A stretch of 64,000 bases of DNA from Oceanospirillum linum (GTDB lineage Bacteria; Pseudomonadota; Gammaproteobacteria; Pseudomonadales; Halomonadaceae), in NCBI RefSeq assembly GCF_001995095.2, contig NZ_MTSD02000010.1, positions 56,017-120,016 of the forward strand, written 5' to 3'. The notes under the pieces are model-generated. The model did no database searches, was not told the DNA's origin, and worked only from the letters and a program-made list of their open reading frames with translations. Made by a program: the position numbers and the translations under genes. Within the stretch, counting starts at the first letter, position 1. The number at the start of each line of letters is the position of its first letter. Below, one piece after another: positions 52,877-62,129 of this stretch.

Positions 52877-53389
52877 ATGATTAAGCGCTTTGCACGTCCA
52901 CTATTATGGGTTGGATTGACTGTTTTGTTTGTTCTTGCTGCGATGGCAGCATTGGTTGCTCTGATGGAACATAAATCCGGTGCCCGGCCTGATGTGGAGC
53001 TGAAGACACTTGATGAAAAGGTGGTTACGCTTGACCAGATAGCTGACGGTAAACCTATGGTGGTAAATATTTGGGCAACCTGGTGTCCACCCTGTATTCG
53101 TGAGATGCCTCTGTTGGAGCAGGCTCAGAAGGCGAATCCTGATATTGTCTTTGTTTTTGTCAATCAGGGTGAGCACTCTGAAACAGTAAGTGCCTTTCTG
53201 GATAACGCTGATCTGGATCTTACTTATGTGCTGTTAGACAATAGAGGGCAGCTGGCACAAGTGACAGCCAGTATGGCACTGCCCACAACGCTGTTTTATA
53301 ACGCTGAGGGCGAACAGGCAGATGTGCATCGTGGAGAGCTAACTGAGAGTGATTTATCTGTATTATTGGAGCAGATATTACAGCTCTGA
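52877..53389 (+). CDS. TlpA-like thiol-disulfide oxidoreductase
   Basis: A 170-residue membrane-anchored thioredoxin-like protein. An N-terminal helix (about 10-30) holds it in the inner membrane, and the active site is WATWCPPC (Cys70, Cys73). It would reduce disulfides in the periplasm, for example in cytochrome c assembly or of other envelope proteins. It stands alone with AGGGA before the ATG. Confidence 0.9.
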   Translation: MIKRFARPLLWVGLTVLFVLAAMAALVALMEHKSGARPDVELKTLDEKVVTLDQIADGKPMVVNIWATWCPPCIREMPLLEQAQKANPDIVFVFVNQGEHSETVSAFLDNADLDLTYVLLDNRGQLAQVTASMALPTTLFYNAEGEQADVHRGELTESDLSVLLEQILQL

Positions 53390-53481
53390 TTTAGGCGGTT
53401 TAGGCAGGTGAATCCTGAGCCGAAAACAGAGATAATAGCCACTGCCAGAATTTAATTACCCGAACGGAAATACGGCCCGAT

Positions 53482-54024
53482 ATGAGTAAATCGTTACAGG
53501 ATCAGCTATTAAGCGCTGGCTTAACCAATAAGAAGAAGGTTAAGCAAGCGGAAAACCACAAGAAAAAGCAGGCAAAGGTTAAGCGTACAACAGGTCAGGA
53601 AGATGAGGTTAAGCTACGCGCAGAGCAGCAGCGTAAAGAGAAGGCAGAGCGTGATCGCCTGCTGAATCTTGAGCGTAAGGCTGAGGAAGAGAAAAAAGCT
53701 ATCAAAGCCCAGGTAAAGCAACTGATTGAGATGAACCGGTTATCAAACTCTGCCGGTGATATTGCCCATAACTTTATTATGGATAAGAAAGTCAAAAAGA
53801 TTAACGTAACGGCCAAAATTTCCGATCAGTTGGCTAAAGGGCGTTTGGCAATTGCTGAGCTTGAAGGGCGTTATGACCTGATACCTCCAAAGGTAGCAGA
53901 GAAAATTCTGCAGCGTGAGCCGGATTGGCCCATTGTACTGAATGAGAAAGCGCCGGATACCGGTGATGCAGAAGAAGATGACCCGTATGCTGATTTCCAG
54001 ATTCCGGATGACCTGATGTGGTAA
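53482..54024 (+). CDS. DUF2058 family nucleoprotein-like protein (YaiL-type)
   Basis: A 180-residue charged protein matching DUF2058: SLQDQLLSAGLTNKKKVKQA at the start, a long Lys/Glu-rich helix (residues 20-80) and the C-terminal PYADFQIPDDLMW, the family hallmark. Function unknown; E. coli YaiL is annotated as nucleoprotein/polynucleotide-associated. A terminator follows. Confidence 0.9.
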   Translation: MSKSLQDQLLSAGLTNKKKVKQAENHKKKQAKVKRTTGQEDEVKLRAEQQRKEKAERDRLLNLERKAEEEKKAIKAQVKQLIEMNRLSNSAGDIAHNFIMDKKVKKINVTAKISDQLAKGRLAIAELEGRYDLIPPKVAEKILQREPDWPIVLNEKAPDTGDAEEDDPYADFQIPDDLMW

Positions 54025-54039
54025 TAGCCGACAGACGAA

Positions 54040-54067
54040 TAAGAAGCCTGCATTGCGGGCTTTTTTT
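54040..54067 (+). terminator. terminator after the DUF2058 gene
   Basis: AAGCCTGCATTGCGGGCTTTTTTT: AAGCC(T)GC and GC(G)GGCTT form the stem, with a seven-T tail. Confidence 0.8.
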
Positions 54068-54156
54068 ATGCTTGAATGATTCGGAATTGCTGCTAAATCA
54101 ATTAGTAAGAAACCGATACCTGATAGGCTGTAAGGGAGTCATTACAGGAGGTGTCT

Positions 54157-55059
54157 ATGTCTGCCCGCTATAGCTTTAGTTCTGATGAGATCAATGAAGC
54201 GATCAACATTCTAGAGCACGCGATTGTCAGCCATCGAAGCTGGTATGAGTCTCTTCTGGAGGGTTTGGTTTGTCATCAGCCTTTCAGCGAACAGGTCATG
54301 GACCCTCTGGCTCATACCAAATGCGGCTTTGGTTGCTGGTATTACCGAAATGTTTCCGAGGCGATTCGCACTACTCCCGAGTTTTCGGTTCTCGAATCTA
54401 CCCATAAAGAGGTGCATGACGTGGCACGGGATCTGGTGCTTCAGTATCAGCAAAATCAGCAGGTTTCGCTAGAAGAGTTTCGCACCCTAAACTGCTGCAA
54501 AGCAGAGCTGGATCAGTTGTTGGGCCGTATGCACGATTCTATTGTAGAGCAGCAAAACTCATTTGATCCCCTGACGGGCCTGATTAATCGTCGCTCTTTG
54601 GGTCTGGTTCTGGATAAGAACCATGCCCAGTCCATTCGCAACCATACCCCCTATGTATTGGCGATGTTGGATATCGACTTTTTTAAAAGGGTGAATGATA
54701 CCTACGGTCACTTAGCGGGTGATGAGGTCTTAAAAGCGATCTCCCGCTCCCTTAATGAATCCCTGAGGGAGGCTGACTCTGTAGGGCGATATGGTGGTGA
54801 GGAGTTCCTGTTACTGTTGCCGGATACCAGCTCTGGCGTTGCGCAGCAGGTGCTGGACCGTTTGCGACAGAGGTTAAGTGAGCTGAAGGTGGTTTATGAG
54901 GGCCAGGTGATCTCACTGACGGTCTCAATTGGTTATGCCAGCTTCTCTCCTGGCAAGGTCGTTTGGGAGCTGGTCAAGGGTGCGGATCAGGCGCTCTATC
55001 AGGCGAAAAAGAATGGCCGTAATCAGGTGGTCGCCCACCGGGACGACCTCCTTTGTTAG
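54157..55059 (+). CDS. dgcZ: diguanylate cyclase with CZB zinc-sensor domain, DgcZ-like
   Basis: A 300-residue cytoplasmic enzyme. The N-terminal CZB domain (about 10-115) has the zinc ligands His26, Cys56, His83 and His87. The C-terminal GGDEF domain carries GGEEF (213-217) and makes cyclic di-GMP. DgcZ of E. coli has the same arrangement; zinc at sub-femtomolar level inhibits it, coupling metal status to biofilm. The usual RxxD I-site before GGEEF is not clear. ATG 54157 has AGGAGG, better than the GTG at 54151. Confidence 0.93.
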   Translation: MSARYSFSSDEINEAINILEHAIVSHRSWYESLLEGLVCHQPFSEQVMDPLAHTKCGFGCWYYRNVSEAIRTTPEFSVLESTHKEVHDVARDLVLQYQQNQQVSLEEFRTLNCCKAELDQLLGRMHDSIVEQQNSFDPLTGLINRRSLGLVLDKNHAQSIRNHTPYVLAMLDIDFFKRVNDTYGHLAGDEVLKAISRSLNESLREADSVGRYGGEEFLLLLPDTSSGVAQQVLDRLRQRLSELKVVYEGQVISLTVSIGYASFSPGKVVWELVKGADQALYQAKKNGRNQVVAHRDDLLC

Positions 55060-55091
55060 CATTGGTGGATTAACGTGTTAGCGCTGAATGA

Positions 55092-55784
55092 TCAAAGTGC
55101 TTTTAGCAACTTTTGTGCGGTCAGGGCAGAACTCATCGGGTTCTGTCCGCTGATCAGCAGGCCGTCCTGTACAGCAAAAGCCTGCCAATCGCCGGCTTTC
55201 TGAAAGTCACTACCGCGTTTAATAAACTCATCTTCCAGCAGAAATGGCACCACATCGGTCAGTTGAACAGCGTCTTCTTCACTGTTCGTAAAGCCGGAAA
55301 CCGCCTTACCTTTCACTGCATAGTCGCCTGAGGCATCTTTAATATTCAGCAGTGCTGCAGAGGCGTGGCATACCGTCGCCACGGGTTTCTGTGTCGCCAG
55401 AAAACGTTCGATCAGTGCGATAGACGTTGGGTTGTTCGTCAGGTCCCACAGTGGGCCGTGACCTCCCGGATAAAATACGGCATCAAAATCATCAGCGTTG
55501 ATATCTGCCAGTTTCAGGGTATTAGCGATCTGAGCCTTCGCATCAGCATCCTGATCGAAACGTCGGGTAGCGTCAGTCTGAAAGTCTTCCAGTTCACTTT
55601 TGGGATCAACCGGAGGCTGGCCGCCAGCTGGAGACGTAAGTGTGACCTGTACACCGGCATCAACCAGTGCATAGTAAGGTGCGGCAAACTCTTCCACCCA
55701 GAAACCTGTTGTTTCACCTGTATCGCCCAGCGCTGAGTGAGAGGTTAAAACCATTAGTACTTTTTTATCGCTTAATGCGCTCAT
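55092..55784 (-). CDS. DJ-1/PfpI (Hsp31-like) family protein
   Basis: A 230-residue type 1 glutamine amidotransferase-like protein. The nucleophile elbow is ATVCHASAALLN (Cys139), with an acidic partner in WVEEFAAPYYAL (about 29-40) and GGHGPLWDL as in Hsp31-type glyoxalase III. It may detoxify methylglyoxal or glyoxal, or be a chaperone-like stress protein. It is divergent from a LysR gene. Confidence 0.88.
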   Translation of the reverse strand: MSALSDKKVLMVLTSHSALGDTGETTGFWVEEFAAPYYALVDAGVQVTLTSPAGGQPPVDPKSELEDFQTDATRRFDQDADAKAQIANTLKLADINADDFDAVFYPGGHGPLWDLTNNPTSIALIERFLATQKPVATVCHASAALLNIKDASGDYAVKGKAVSGFTNSEEDAVQLTDVVPFLLEDEFIKRGSDFQKAGDWQAFAVQDGLLISGQNPMSSALTAQKLLKAL

Positions 55785-55977
55785 AATTCATATCTCCCGG
55801 AACCCTATCTAAGGGCTCCCTGGTTAAGTGTTTTCAGGTGACCTGAGGTCTTGTCAGGCAGTTTATGCCTCTAATATGAATTGAACAATATGAGCAAAAT
55901 TGACTTTAATAGTTTAATTATTGATACAATATAGGTGGTGTTGTGTTGCAACCCTCAAGCCGGATACGGGCCTTAAG

Positions 55978-56898
55978 ATGAATATTTCGTTTGAACAGTT
56001 AAAAAGTATGGTGGTGTTTGCTCAGGTTGTGGAGCAGGGCAATCTGACAGCTGCGGCCAAGCGCCTTGGGCTTTCCCGTGCGGTGGTGAGCTATCATATA
56101 AAGAAACTGGAAGAACAGCTTGAGGTGAAGTTGCTGAACCGTTCTACCCGGGCGATCAATTTGACCGAGGCCGGTTCGGTTTATTATCAGTCCTGCCGGA
56201 TTATTGCAGAGCAGGCGCTGCAGGCTCAGCAGCAGATGGAAGCGTTGAAAGATGAACCCCAGGGGCTGATTAAAATTACCTGTCCGGTCAATGCCGGGCT
56301 CCAGCTGGTGGTGCCTGCGCTGAATGAGTTCCGAAGCCTTTACCCTAAGATTGAGCTGGATGTGATGCTCAGTGATGAAATCATCAATATCATGCAGGAG
56401 GGGATTGATCTGGCGATTCGGGGTGCGCCCCTGCCAGATTCCGGCCTGCAGGCCGCTCGTTTAACAACCCTGTCCACCTGTTTGTGTGGTGCGCCGTCCT
56501 ATTTTAAAAAGCACGGACGACCCACAAATCCAACTGAGTTGGCCCATCATCGCTGGGTAATCTATAAGCGAACTTCCGATGTGCTGACCTTACGAAAGGG
56601 GGAACGTTCATACAGCGTGGCTTTAAAAGGCGGAGTAAGTACCAACAATGCGGCAGCGCGCACAGCGTTTATTGAGGGTGGGCACGGGTTGGGACGTATT
56701 CCCTTGTACGATGCCTGGCCGAGAATAGAAGCCGGCCACCTTGAAACCATTATGGATGACTTTGAACTGAGCCCTATCGATATCTATGGGGTCTTTCCAC
56801 CGGGCAATGCAGCCTCTAAGAAACTGAGGCTGCTGCTGGACTTTCTCAGGGAATACTTTGTTCGCCTCGAACACCCGTTGACCGGTATTGTTCGCTAA
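55978..56898 (+). CDS. LysR family transcriptional regulator
   Basis: A 306-residue LysR regulator of the CrgA-like branch with LKSMVVFAQVVEQGNLTAAA and LGLSRAVVSYHIKKLEEQLE. ATG 55978 is preferred to TTG 55921. It is divergent from the DJ-1-like gene (194-base space) and probably controls it. Confidence 0.92.
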   Translation: MNISFEQLKSMVVFAQVVEQGNLTAAAKRLGLSRAVVSYHIKKLEEQLEVKLLNRSTRAINLTEAGSVYYQSCRIIAEQALQAQQQMEALKDEPQGLIKITCPVNAGLQLVVPALNEFRSLYPKIELDVMLSDEIINIMQEGIDLAIRGAPLPDSGLQAARLTTLSTCLCGAPSYFKKHGRPTNPTELAHHRWVIYKRTSDVLTLRKGERSYSVALKGGVSTNNAAARTAFIEGGHGLGRIPLYDAWPRIEAGHLETIMDDFELSPIDIYGVFPPGNAASKKLRLLLDFLREYFVRLEHPLTGIVR

Positions 56899-56936
56899 AT
56901 GGCTGGTCTTCTATGGGAGATGCTTCTCTGGCCGGT

Positions 56937-57218
56937 TTAATCGTTACGGTAGATGGTTTCAATAAGATGAAAACCAAATTTGGTTTTTACCGGCCCGTGT
57001 ACTTTCAGGACAGGCTTCGTAAAAACAACATTATCGAAAGGCTTTACCATAGCGCCGCGACGGAACTCTCCAAGATCACCGCCTTTCTTACCGGATGGAC
57101 AGAGAGAGTGTTGTTTGGCCAGTTTGGCAAAATCACCACCCACTGCCAGCTTCTTTTTGATCACTTCCGCCTGTTCCCGGGTTTTAACCAGAATGTGTCG
57201 TGCGCAGGCCGTGGCCAT
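56937..57218 (-). CDS. ppiC: parvulin-type peptidyl-prolyl isomerase PpiC
   Basis: A 93-residue single-domain parvulin (ARHILVKTREQAEVIKKKLA, SLCPSGKKGGDLGEFRRGAM, FGFHLIETIYRND) that speeds proline isomerisation in folding proteins in the cytoplasm. ATG 57218 begins MATACARHILVK, matching E. coli PpiC, so I chose it over ATG 57242. It is convergent with the LysR gene. Confidence 0.92.
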   Translation of the reverse strand: MATACARHILVKTREQAEVIKKKLAVGGDFAKLAKQHSLCPSGKKGGDLGEFRRGAMVKPFDNVVFTKPVLKVHGPVKTKFGFHLIETIYRND

Positions 57219-57310
57219 GATGGTGTCCTCTGAGGTTGTCACTGCAGTAACAGTAAAATAGCAGTGGTAAGTAATGATTCAGCAAAAGCAGTTCGCCGGA
57301 AAGGCGGCCA

Positions 57311-57472
57311 TTATAGCCATTTTTTCCGGCGAAGCAGCAATGTCAGAACTATTGCAGAGCTGAACAGACCACCGCTGACCCACCAGAAGGCATTAGGGTA
57401 TCTGCCCCCGGCATGCCGCCAACGTTGATGCCCAGTAGCCTGATGGGGAATCAGGCTGGCCGGTAGGGCAGA
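57311..57472 (-). pseudogene. zntB/corA-type C-terminal remnant
   Basis: On the minus strand, two one-base corrections, at a run of four G (57445-57448) and a run of five C (57405-57409), reveal LPASLIP, LLGINVGGMPGGRYPNAFWW, VSGGLFSSAIVLTLLL and RRKKWL-stop. GINVGGMPG and the end KWL are the C-terminal hallmark of ZntB/CorA divalent-cation transporters. Everything before this tail is missing, and it abuts the azoreductase stop codon. Confidence 0.7.
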
Positions 57473-57474
57473 TC

Positions 57475-58080
57475 TTATGCGCTGATCGCTTCCGTCAGTG
57501 CTGTACGGGCCTCATTGACTGGTGCTTCGCCAGCAGCAACACCTGCCGCCTGAATCAATCTGAGATCCTGCAGGCCTACAAAGTTAAGCGCTACCTTCAG
57601 ATAAGTATCCTGATGATTCAGGAATGCGATTGGGGTGTGCGGACGGTAGTCACCACCACTTGCTGTGATCACATACACCGGGCGATCTTTCAGCAGGCCT
57701 TGTGGCCCCTGCTCTGTATATTGAAAGGTTTCGCCAACACGGGCAATCTGATCGATCCAGGTTTTCAGGCCGGAAGTGATACTGAAGTTGTGCATGGGTG
57801 ACGCGATCACAATCTCATCAGCTGCACGCAGCTCAGCAATCAGTTCGTCAGATACGGTCAGTGCTTTTTTCTGAGCCTCAGAACGCTGTTCCGCCGGCGT
57901 ATAGAAAGCACCTATGGTTTCTTCTGTCAGGTGGGGTGGTGGGTTAACGCCGACATCCCGATTAATAATGGCACTTTGGGGATTAGTATTCCGCCATTTT
58001 TCAATAAATTCAGTGGTCAGGTCCCGGGTGATGGACTGACTGCGTTTAGGGCTGGAGTGAATCACAAGTAGATTTTTCAT
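57475..58080 (-). CDS. azoR: FMN-dependent NADH-azoreductase
   Basis: A 201-residue flavoprotein of the AzoR/NAD(P)H:quinone family with an early LLVIHSSPKRSQSITRDLTT, the FMN-binding PMHNFSITSGLKTWIDQIAR, and VITASGGDYRPHT. It reduces azo dyes and quinones with NADH and acts in thiol and quinone stress. GAGGAAA precedes the ATG. Divergent from a LysR gene across about 200 AT-rich bases. Confidence 0.92.
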   Translation of the reverse strand: MKNLLVIHSSPKRSQSITRDLTTEFIEKWRNTNPQSAIINRDVGVNPPPHLTEETIGAFYTPAEQRSEAQKKALTVSDELIAELRAADEIVIASPMHNFSITSGLKTWIDQIARVGETFQYTEQGPQGLLKDRPVYVITASGGDYRPHTPIAFLNHQDTYLKVALNFVGLQDLRLIQAAGVAAGEAPVNEARTALTEAISA

Positions 58081-58294
58081 GGTATTTCCTCTGTAAATTA
58101 GCAGACAAGGGGCTTCCTGAGTAGAGAAAGGTGTTGTCCGTTATATTCAATTCTTATTATTTTACTCCTAACAAAAAGAAAGAAAATTGCATTAAATAGT
58201 GTTATATATTCTGTAAATTAGAAATGTTTGAGCTTAAACTCGAAAAAATTGAAAGGTTTAGGCGTATCCACCGGTTAAATTGAGTGAAAATCTA

Positions 58295-59235
58295 ATGGCG
58301 GGACATAAAACAACTCTGGAGCAATGGCGTATTCTGCAGGCCGTGGTGGATCACGGTGGTTATGCCCATGCGGCAGATGCTCTGCACCGTAGCCAGTCGT
58401 CACTGAACCATGCCGTAAAAAAGCTTGAGCATCAGCTGGGTGTTCAGGTTCTGGAAGTTAAAGGCCGAAAGGCATTTCTGACCGATGCCGGAGAAGCCCT
58501 GTTACGGCGCTCACGGGTGTTGACGGAAACAGCAGAAAGACTGGAAAAACTGGCCGAGAATATTGATATGGGCTGGGAGCCCCAGCTGAGTCTCTGTGTC
58601 GAGGCGATCTATCCACGGGATCTGCTATTTCGGGCGCTGGCACGCTTTTACCCTGAAAGCCGTGGGACCCGTATTCGGATTATCGATACGGTTCTTACCG
58701 GTAGCGTAGAGCAGATCGTCAATAATAGTGTCGATCTGGCAATTACCGGTCATGTGCCTAAGGGCTACACTTCAGAAGAGTTATGCCGGGTCGAGTTTAT
58801 GTTAGTGACGCATCACACCCATGAGTTAGCGGCTCAGGGGCAGACAATCAGCCAGCAGGAACTGGTTGAGCATATGCAGGTGGTGATTAAAGATAATGCC
58901 CTTAAACCTTTTGAATCACAGGGCTGGCTTAAATCAGAGCAGCGCTGGACAGTGGACAGCTTTGAGCGGGCAAAGCAGATTCTCAAGCATGGCCTGGGTT
59001 TTTGCTGGTTACCACGGCACGAGGTGCTGCAGGAACTGGCCAGCGGCGAGCTGGTGGCACTGGATGTGGATTTTTCCTCCACCCGAACGGCAACCGCTAG
59101 CCTGGTTATTCCTGATCCAGACCTTTTAGGCCCGGGGGCAGACGTTTGTATGAGATTCTGATGGAAGAGGGACGCACGGCCAACTGCAAAAAGCACTTGC
59201 AGCGCCTGGGTGTACATCAGAGTGAAGAGGTCTAA
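58295..59235 (+). pseudogene. LysR family transcriptional regulator, frameshifted near its end
   Basis: A LysR regulator with LEQWRILQAVVDHGGYAHAA and LHRSQSSLNHAVKKLEHQLG. The frame stops at 59161, but one extra G in the five-G run at 59134-59138 would join it to RRLYEILMEEGRTANCKKHL, extending to 59235, the usual family tail. Without it the C-terminal ~30 residues are lost. It is divergent from azoR, its likely target. Mutation or homopolymer error. ATG 58295 is preferred to TTG 58280. Confidence 0.85.
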
Positions 59236-59339
59236 CCTATTTCAGCGAGGAGATCTGTATCCTGTCTGTTTAAGGGCATATCTATGGCCGTAAAGCTTAG
59301 GCTATAATTGCAGGTATTATGAATCAATAGGAGTAAGCA

Positions 59340-60116
59340 ATGGTTCTTCAACGGTTAGGGACTCTTGTTTCACGGGCCATACAGCTGATGGCTTTCAGTC
59401 TGGTGTTATCCGGTACCGTACTGGCTAATGACAGGGCGTTGTTGCAGGCCACTATCGACATGGATCGCCAGTATATCCCCGCACTGATCTATATAGAGCA
59501 GGGGGATCGTGAGTCCGCCCGTGACGCCATGATGACATTCTCTGAACAATGGAGTGCCTTTGTCACGACTTTTGCGGTTAACAGTGATGATCCTGAATGG
59601 CCGCACTTTCTGGATATCGCATCCGGTATGGTTAGTGAAGCTTTTATGGATGTCCAGGAAGGTGAGCTGGAAGATGCCAGGAAGCAGCTGAGGGCAGTAA
59701 CCGTAACCTTGCACGGACTGCGTGAGCGCAATGGTATTGGTTACTATATTGATGATTTGAATGCTTATAAGTCTTACATGGACGCGCTGATTGCTACGGC
59801 GGACAATAAGAAGGGCAGGTTGTTCACCAGAGCTCAAATCCGGGTACTGCAAAAAAACTGGGCTCAGGTTTGGCCTCGTTGGGAAGCGATCCGCCACCAT
59901 GTCAGTCGGGCGGATTTTGATCAGCAGTTGTTTGGTTTTACGGATGACCGTTTTGTTGAATTAAAACGGGCTGTAGCTCAGGAACAGATGGCCTTGAACA
60001 GACTGCGTCAGGCACTGCGCACCGGCACACATCAGGAGATGGCTGATGCTGCTATCGGTCTGGAAGCTGGTTTTATGCGGACATACCGAGCCTTTGGTGA
60101 TATGCCTTTCGAGTAG
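59340..60116 (+). CDS. exported hypothetical protein, helical
   Basis: A 258-residue protein with a Sec signal peptide (cleavage near TVLANDRALL, residue 28) and a largely helical mature part. I do not recognise a domain. There is no CXXCH, so it is not a cytochrome, though the tandem helices with IGLEAGFMRTYRAFGDMP resemble metal- or heme-binding four-helix bundles. AGGAG lies before the ATG. It is monocistronic and has a strong terminator. Confidence 0.75.
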   Translation: MVLQRLGTLVSRAIQLMAFSLVLSGTVLANDRALLQATIDMDRQYIPALIYIEQGDRESARDAMMTFSEQWSAFVTTFAVNSDDPEWPHFLDIASGMVSEAFMDVQEGELEDARKQLRAVTVTLHGLRERNGIGYYIDDLNAYKSYMDALIATADNKKGRLFTRAQIRVLQKNWAQVWPRWEAIRHHVSRADFDQQLFGFTDDRFVELKRAVAQEQMALNRLRQALRTGTHQEMADAAIGLEAGFMRTYRAFGDMPFE

Positions 60117-60166
60117 ATTGTGTACAGGCAAGAGTTCTGAGGTTTGAAACCGTTCAGGCCGTTAAG

Positions 60167-60207
60167 AAAGAGGCGCGATGTTTTACATCGGGCCTCTTTT
60201 TTTTTGT
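60167..60207 (+). terminator. terminator after the exported hypothetical gene
   Basis: AAAGAGGCGCGATG and CATCGGGCCTCTTT pair (two mismatches) around TTTTA, followed by nine T. Confidence 0.85.
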
Positions 60208-60732
60208 TTCCTGCTTTATAGCAGACAGAGTGTCTGTCCGGAAAAAGTGGCCCTGTCCGAGGGGATAAAAACCTAAGGGCGAGATTGAAATTCTTTGATG
60301 GGCGAAGAGGAAACTGCCGGTTAAGTCTGGTCAGCGTTATTCGGTCAGATATTGGTGAATTGTTGCACAATCTGACACCACTCGTCGGAACACGGCATAA
60401 ATCCATGCCCTAGAGTCACTGCACAGGGTTTATGCACAGAATTGTGCACCGAAACTGTGGACAACTTTTCGGTGGCTTCACCTTGCAGGAGACTCACAGG
60501 ACAAATTCTGCGGTGGCTCTTCTTCTTTTACCGTTCAGGCTGGCGGGGATTCCCCGAGCCGTTAATGATATTTGGTTGTGATACCTATTTATGTTTTTGT
60601 GCCATCTTTGTGTGTTTGTTTTGGCACTCCCCCATAAGTAGGAGTGCCATGGAAGGCAGAGAGAAGCGCTGTTACACTAGCGTTAAATGGTACGCATATA
60701 GTGCGGCTTATAAACATAAGAAAGGCTAGGTC
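60208..60732. other. intergenic region before yqhD with DnaA-box-like words and a hairpin
   Basis: About 525 bases with no gene I can support. TTATGCACA (60430-60438) and TGTGGACAA (60456-60464) match or nearly match DnaA boxes on opposite strands. TGGCACTCC / GGAGTGCCA (60622-60649) is a perfect 9-bp hairpin about 84 bases before yqhD. A 95-codon open frame at 60442 looks spurious. Confidence 0.45.
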
Positions 60733-61887
60733 ATGTATAACTTTAGTTTTCAGAACCCAACCAAACTGATTTTTGGCGAAGGCCAGATTAGCAAAATTGC
60801 TTCCTCAATTCCGAAAGATAAAAAGGTACTGGTGATCTACGGCGGAGGCAGTATTAAAAACAATGGTGTCTACGATCAGGTTAGCGCAGCTTTGGCGGAG
60901 CACCAATGGAGTGAATTTGGCGGTATTGAGCCTAACCCCGGTTTTCACACCTGCCTGAAAGCCCTGGAGCAGATTAAAGCTGACGGCAGTGAATTTCTGC
61001 TGGCGGTTGGTGGTGGCTCCGTGGCGGATGCCACTAAGTTTATTGCCGGTGCCGCCTGTTTTGACGGTGATCCCCTGACGATCTTGACCGAAGGTGCCAA
61101 AGTGCGTAAGGCACTGCCTTTGGGCGTGGTACTGACTCTTCCGGCTACGGGCTCTGAAAGCAATCCTAACGGTGTTGTAACCCGTTACGAAACCCAGGAT
61201 AAAATGCCCTTCTACAGTCGTGCCCTGTACCCTCAGTTTGCGGTACTTGACCCGACCGTAACCTACTCTTTGCCGGAGAAACAGGTTGCAAACGGCATTG
61301 TTGATGCTTTTGTCCATACCATTGAACAGTATCTGACGTTTCCGGTGGGAGCTGATCTTCAGGATCGCTTTGCGGAAGGTATCCTGCGCACCCTGATCGA
61401 TAATGGCCCCAAAGCGCTGTCAGAGCCCAAAAACTATAATGTGCGGGCTAATGTTATGTGGTCTGCCACTATGGCCCTGAATGGATTGATCGGTCTGGCG
61501 GTGCCTCAGGATTGGTCTACGCACTTTATTGGCCATGAGTTGACTGCGCTGCACGGGCTGGATCACGGTCAGACGCTAGCCGTCGTTCTGCCGGGAATGA
61601 TGGAAGAAAAGCGGGAGCAAAAACGAGAGAAGCTCCTGCAATATGCCCGTGAAGTACTGGCTATTGAGCATGGTACAGAGAATGAACGTATTGACCGTGC
61701 TATCGAAGAGACCCGTGCTTTCTTTGAGTCGTTGGGCGTGCAAACACGACTGAGCGATTACGGTATTGGTGAGAACGATATTCCGCCGATGATTGAAGCG
61801 CTGAAAAAGCACAATATGGTCGCCCTGGGTGAGCATCAGGATGTAACCCCGGAGGTTAGCGCTGCTGTCCTTAAACGCTGCCTGTAA
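60733..61887 (+). CDS. yqhD: NADPH-dependent iron/zinc-containing alcohol (aldehyde) dehydrogenase YqhD
   Basis: A 384-residue group III metal-dependent alcohol dehydrogenase. It matches E. coli YqhD closely: YNFSFQNPTKLIFGEGQISK, LEFGGIEPNP-type EFGGIEPNPGF, the cofactor loop LLAVGGGSVADATKFIA and the metal-site HGLDHGQTLAVVLP. It reduces reactive aldehydes such as acrolein and methylglyoxal at the expense of NADPH. A LysR gene follows after 550 bases rather than being next to it. Confidence 0.94.
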   Translation: MYNFSFQNPTKLIFGEGQISKIASSIPKDKKVLVIYGGGSIKNNGVYDQVSAALAEHQWSEFGGIEPNPGFHTCLKALEQIKADGSEFLLAVGGGSVADATKFIAGAACFDGDPLTILTEGAKVRKALPLGVVLTLPATGSESNPNGVVTRYETQDKMPFYSRALYPQFAVLDPTVTYSLPEKQVANGIVDAFVHTIEQYLTFPVGADLQDRFAEGILRTLIDNGPKALSEPKNYNVRANVMWSATMALNGLIGLAVPQDWSTHFIGHELTALHGLDHGQTLAVVLPGMMEEKREQKREKLLQYAREVLAIEHGTENERIDRAIEETRAFFESLGVQTRLSDYGIGENDIPPMIEALKKHNMVALGEHQDVTPEVSAAVLKRCL

Positions 61888-61981
61888 ATAAGCCTGCAAC
61901 CCTCGCACAAAAAATGATCTGTCGAACAGGCGTGCGGGGGCATCTGTCAGGTCGTTCAGTCAGGTAATAAAGTATCGGGAT

Positions 61982-62018
61982 AAAAAAGCCCGGCCTGCAG
62001 CGAGAGATGCAGCCGGGC
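61982..62018 (-). terminator. minus-strand-type terminator hairpin 1
   Basis: Stem GCCCGGC/GCCGGGC extended by TGCA/TGCA, with six A to the left, reading as a U-tract on the minus strand. Confidence 0.55.
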
Positions 62019-62094
62019 AAATAACTTTCCGAGGGATAAAACAACATACGCTTTTCGTTGGAAAAGCATTTTCACAACCGTTGCACGACGGTCG

Positions 62095-62129
62095 TAAAAA
62101 ATGGCCCGGTAAATGCGGATTACCGGGCC
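62095..62129 (-). terminator. minus-strand-type terminator hairpin 2
   Basis: Ten-base perfect stem GGCCCGGTAA/TTACCGGGCC around ATGCGGA, with an A-tract to the left. Confidence 0.55.

Noticed and set aside
60442..60729. 95-codon open frame before yqhD
   Set aside because: It has no ribosome site, an unlikely Cys/Trp/Phe-rich composition, and spans the 9-bp hairpin and DnaA-like words.
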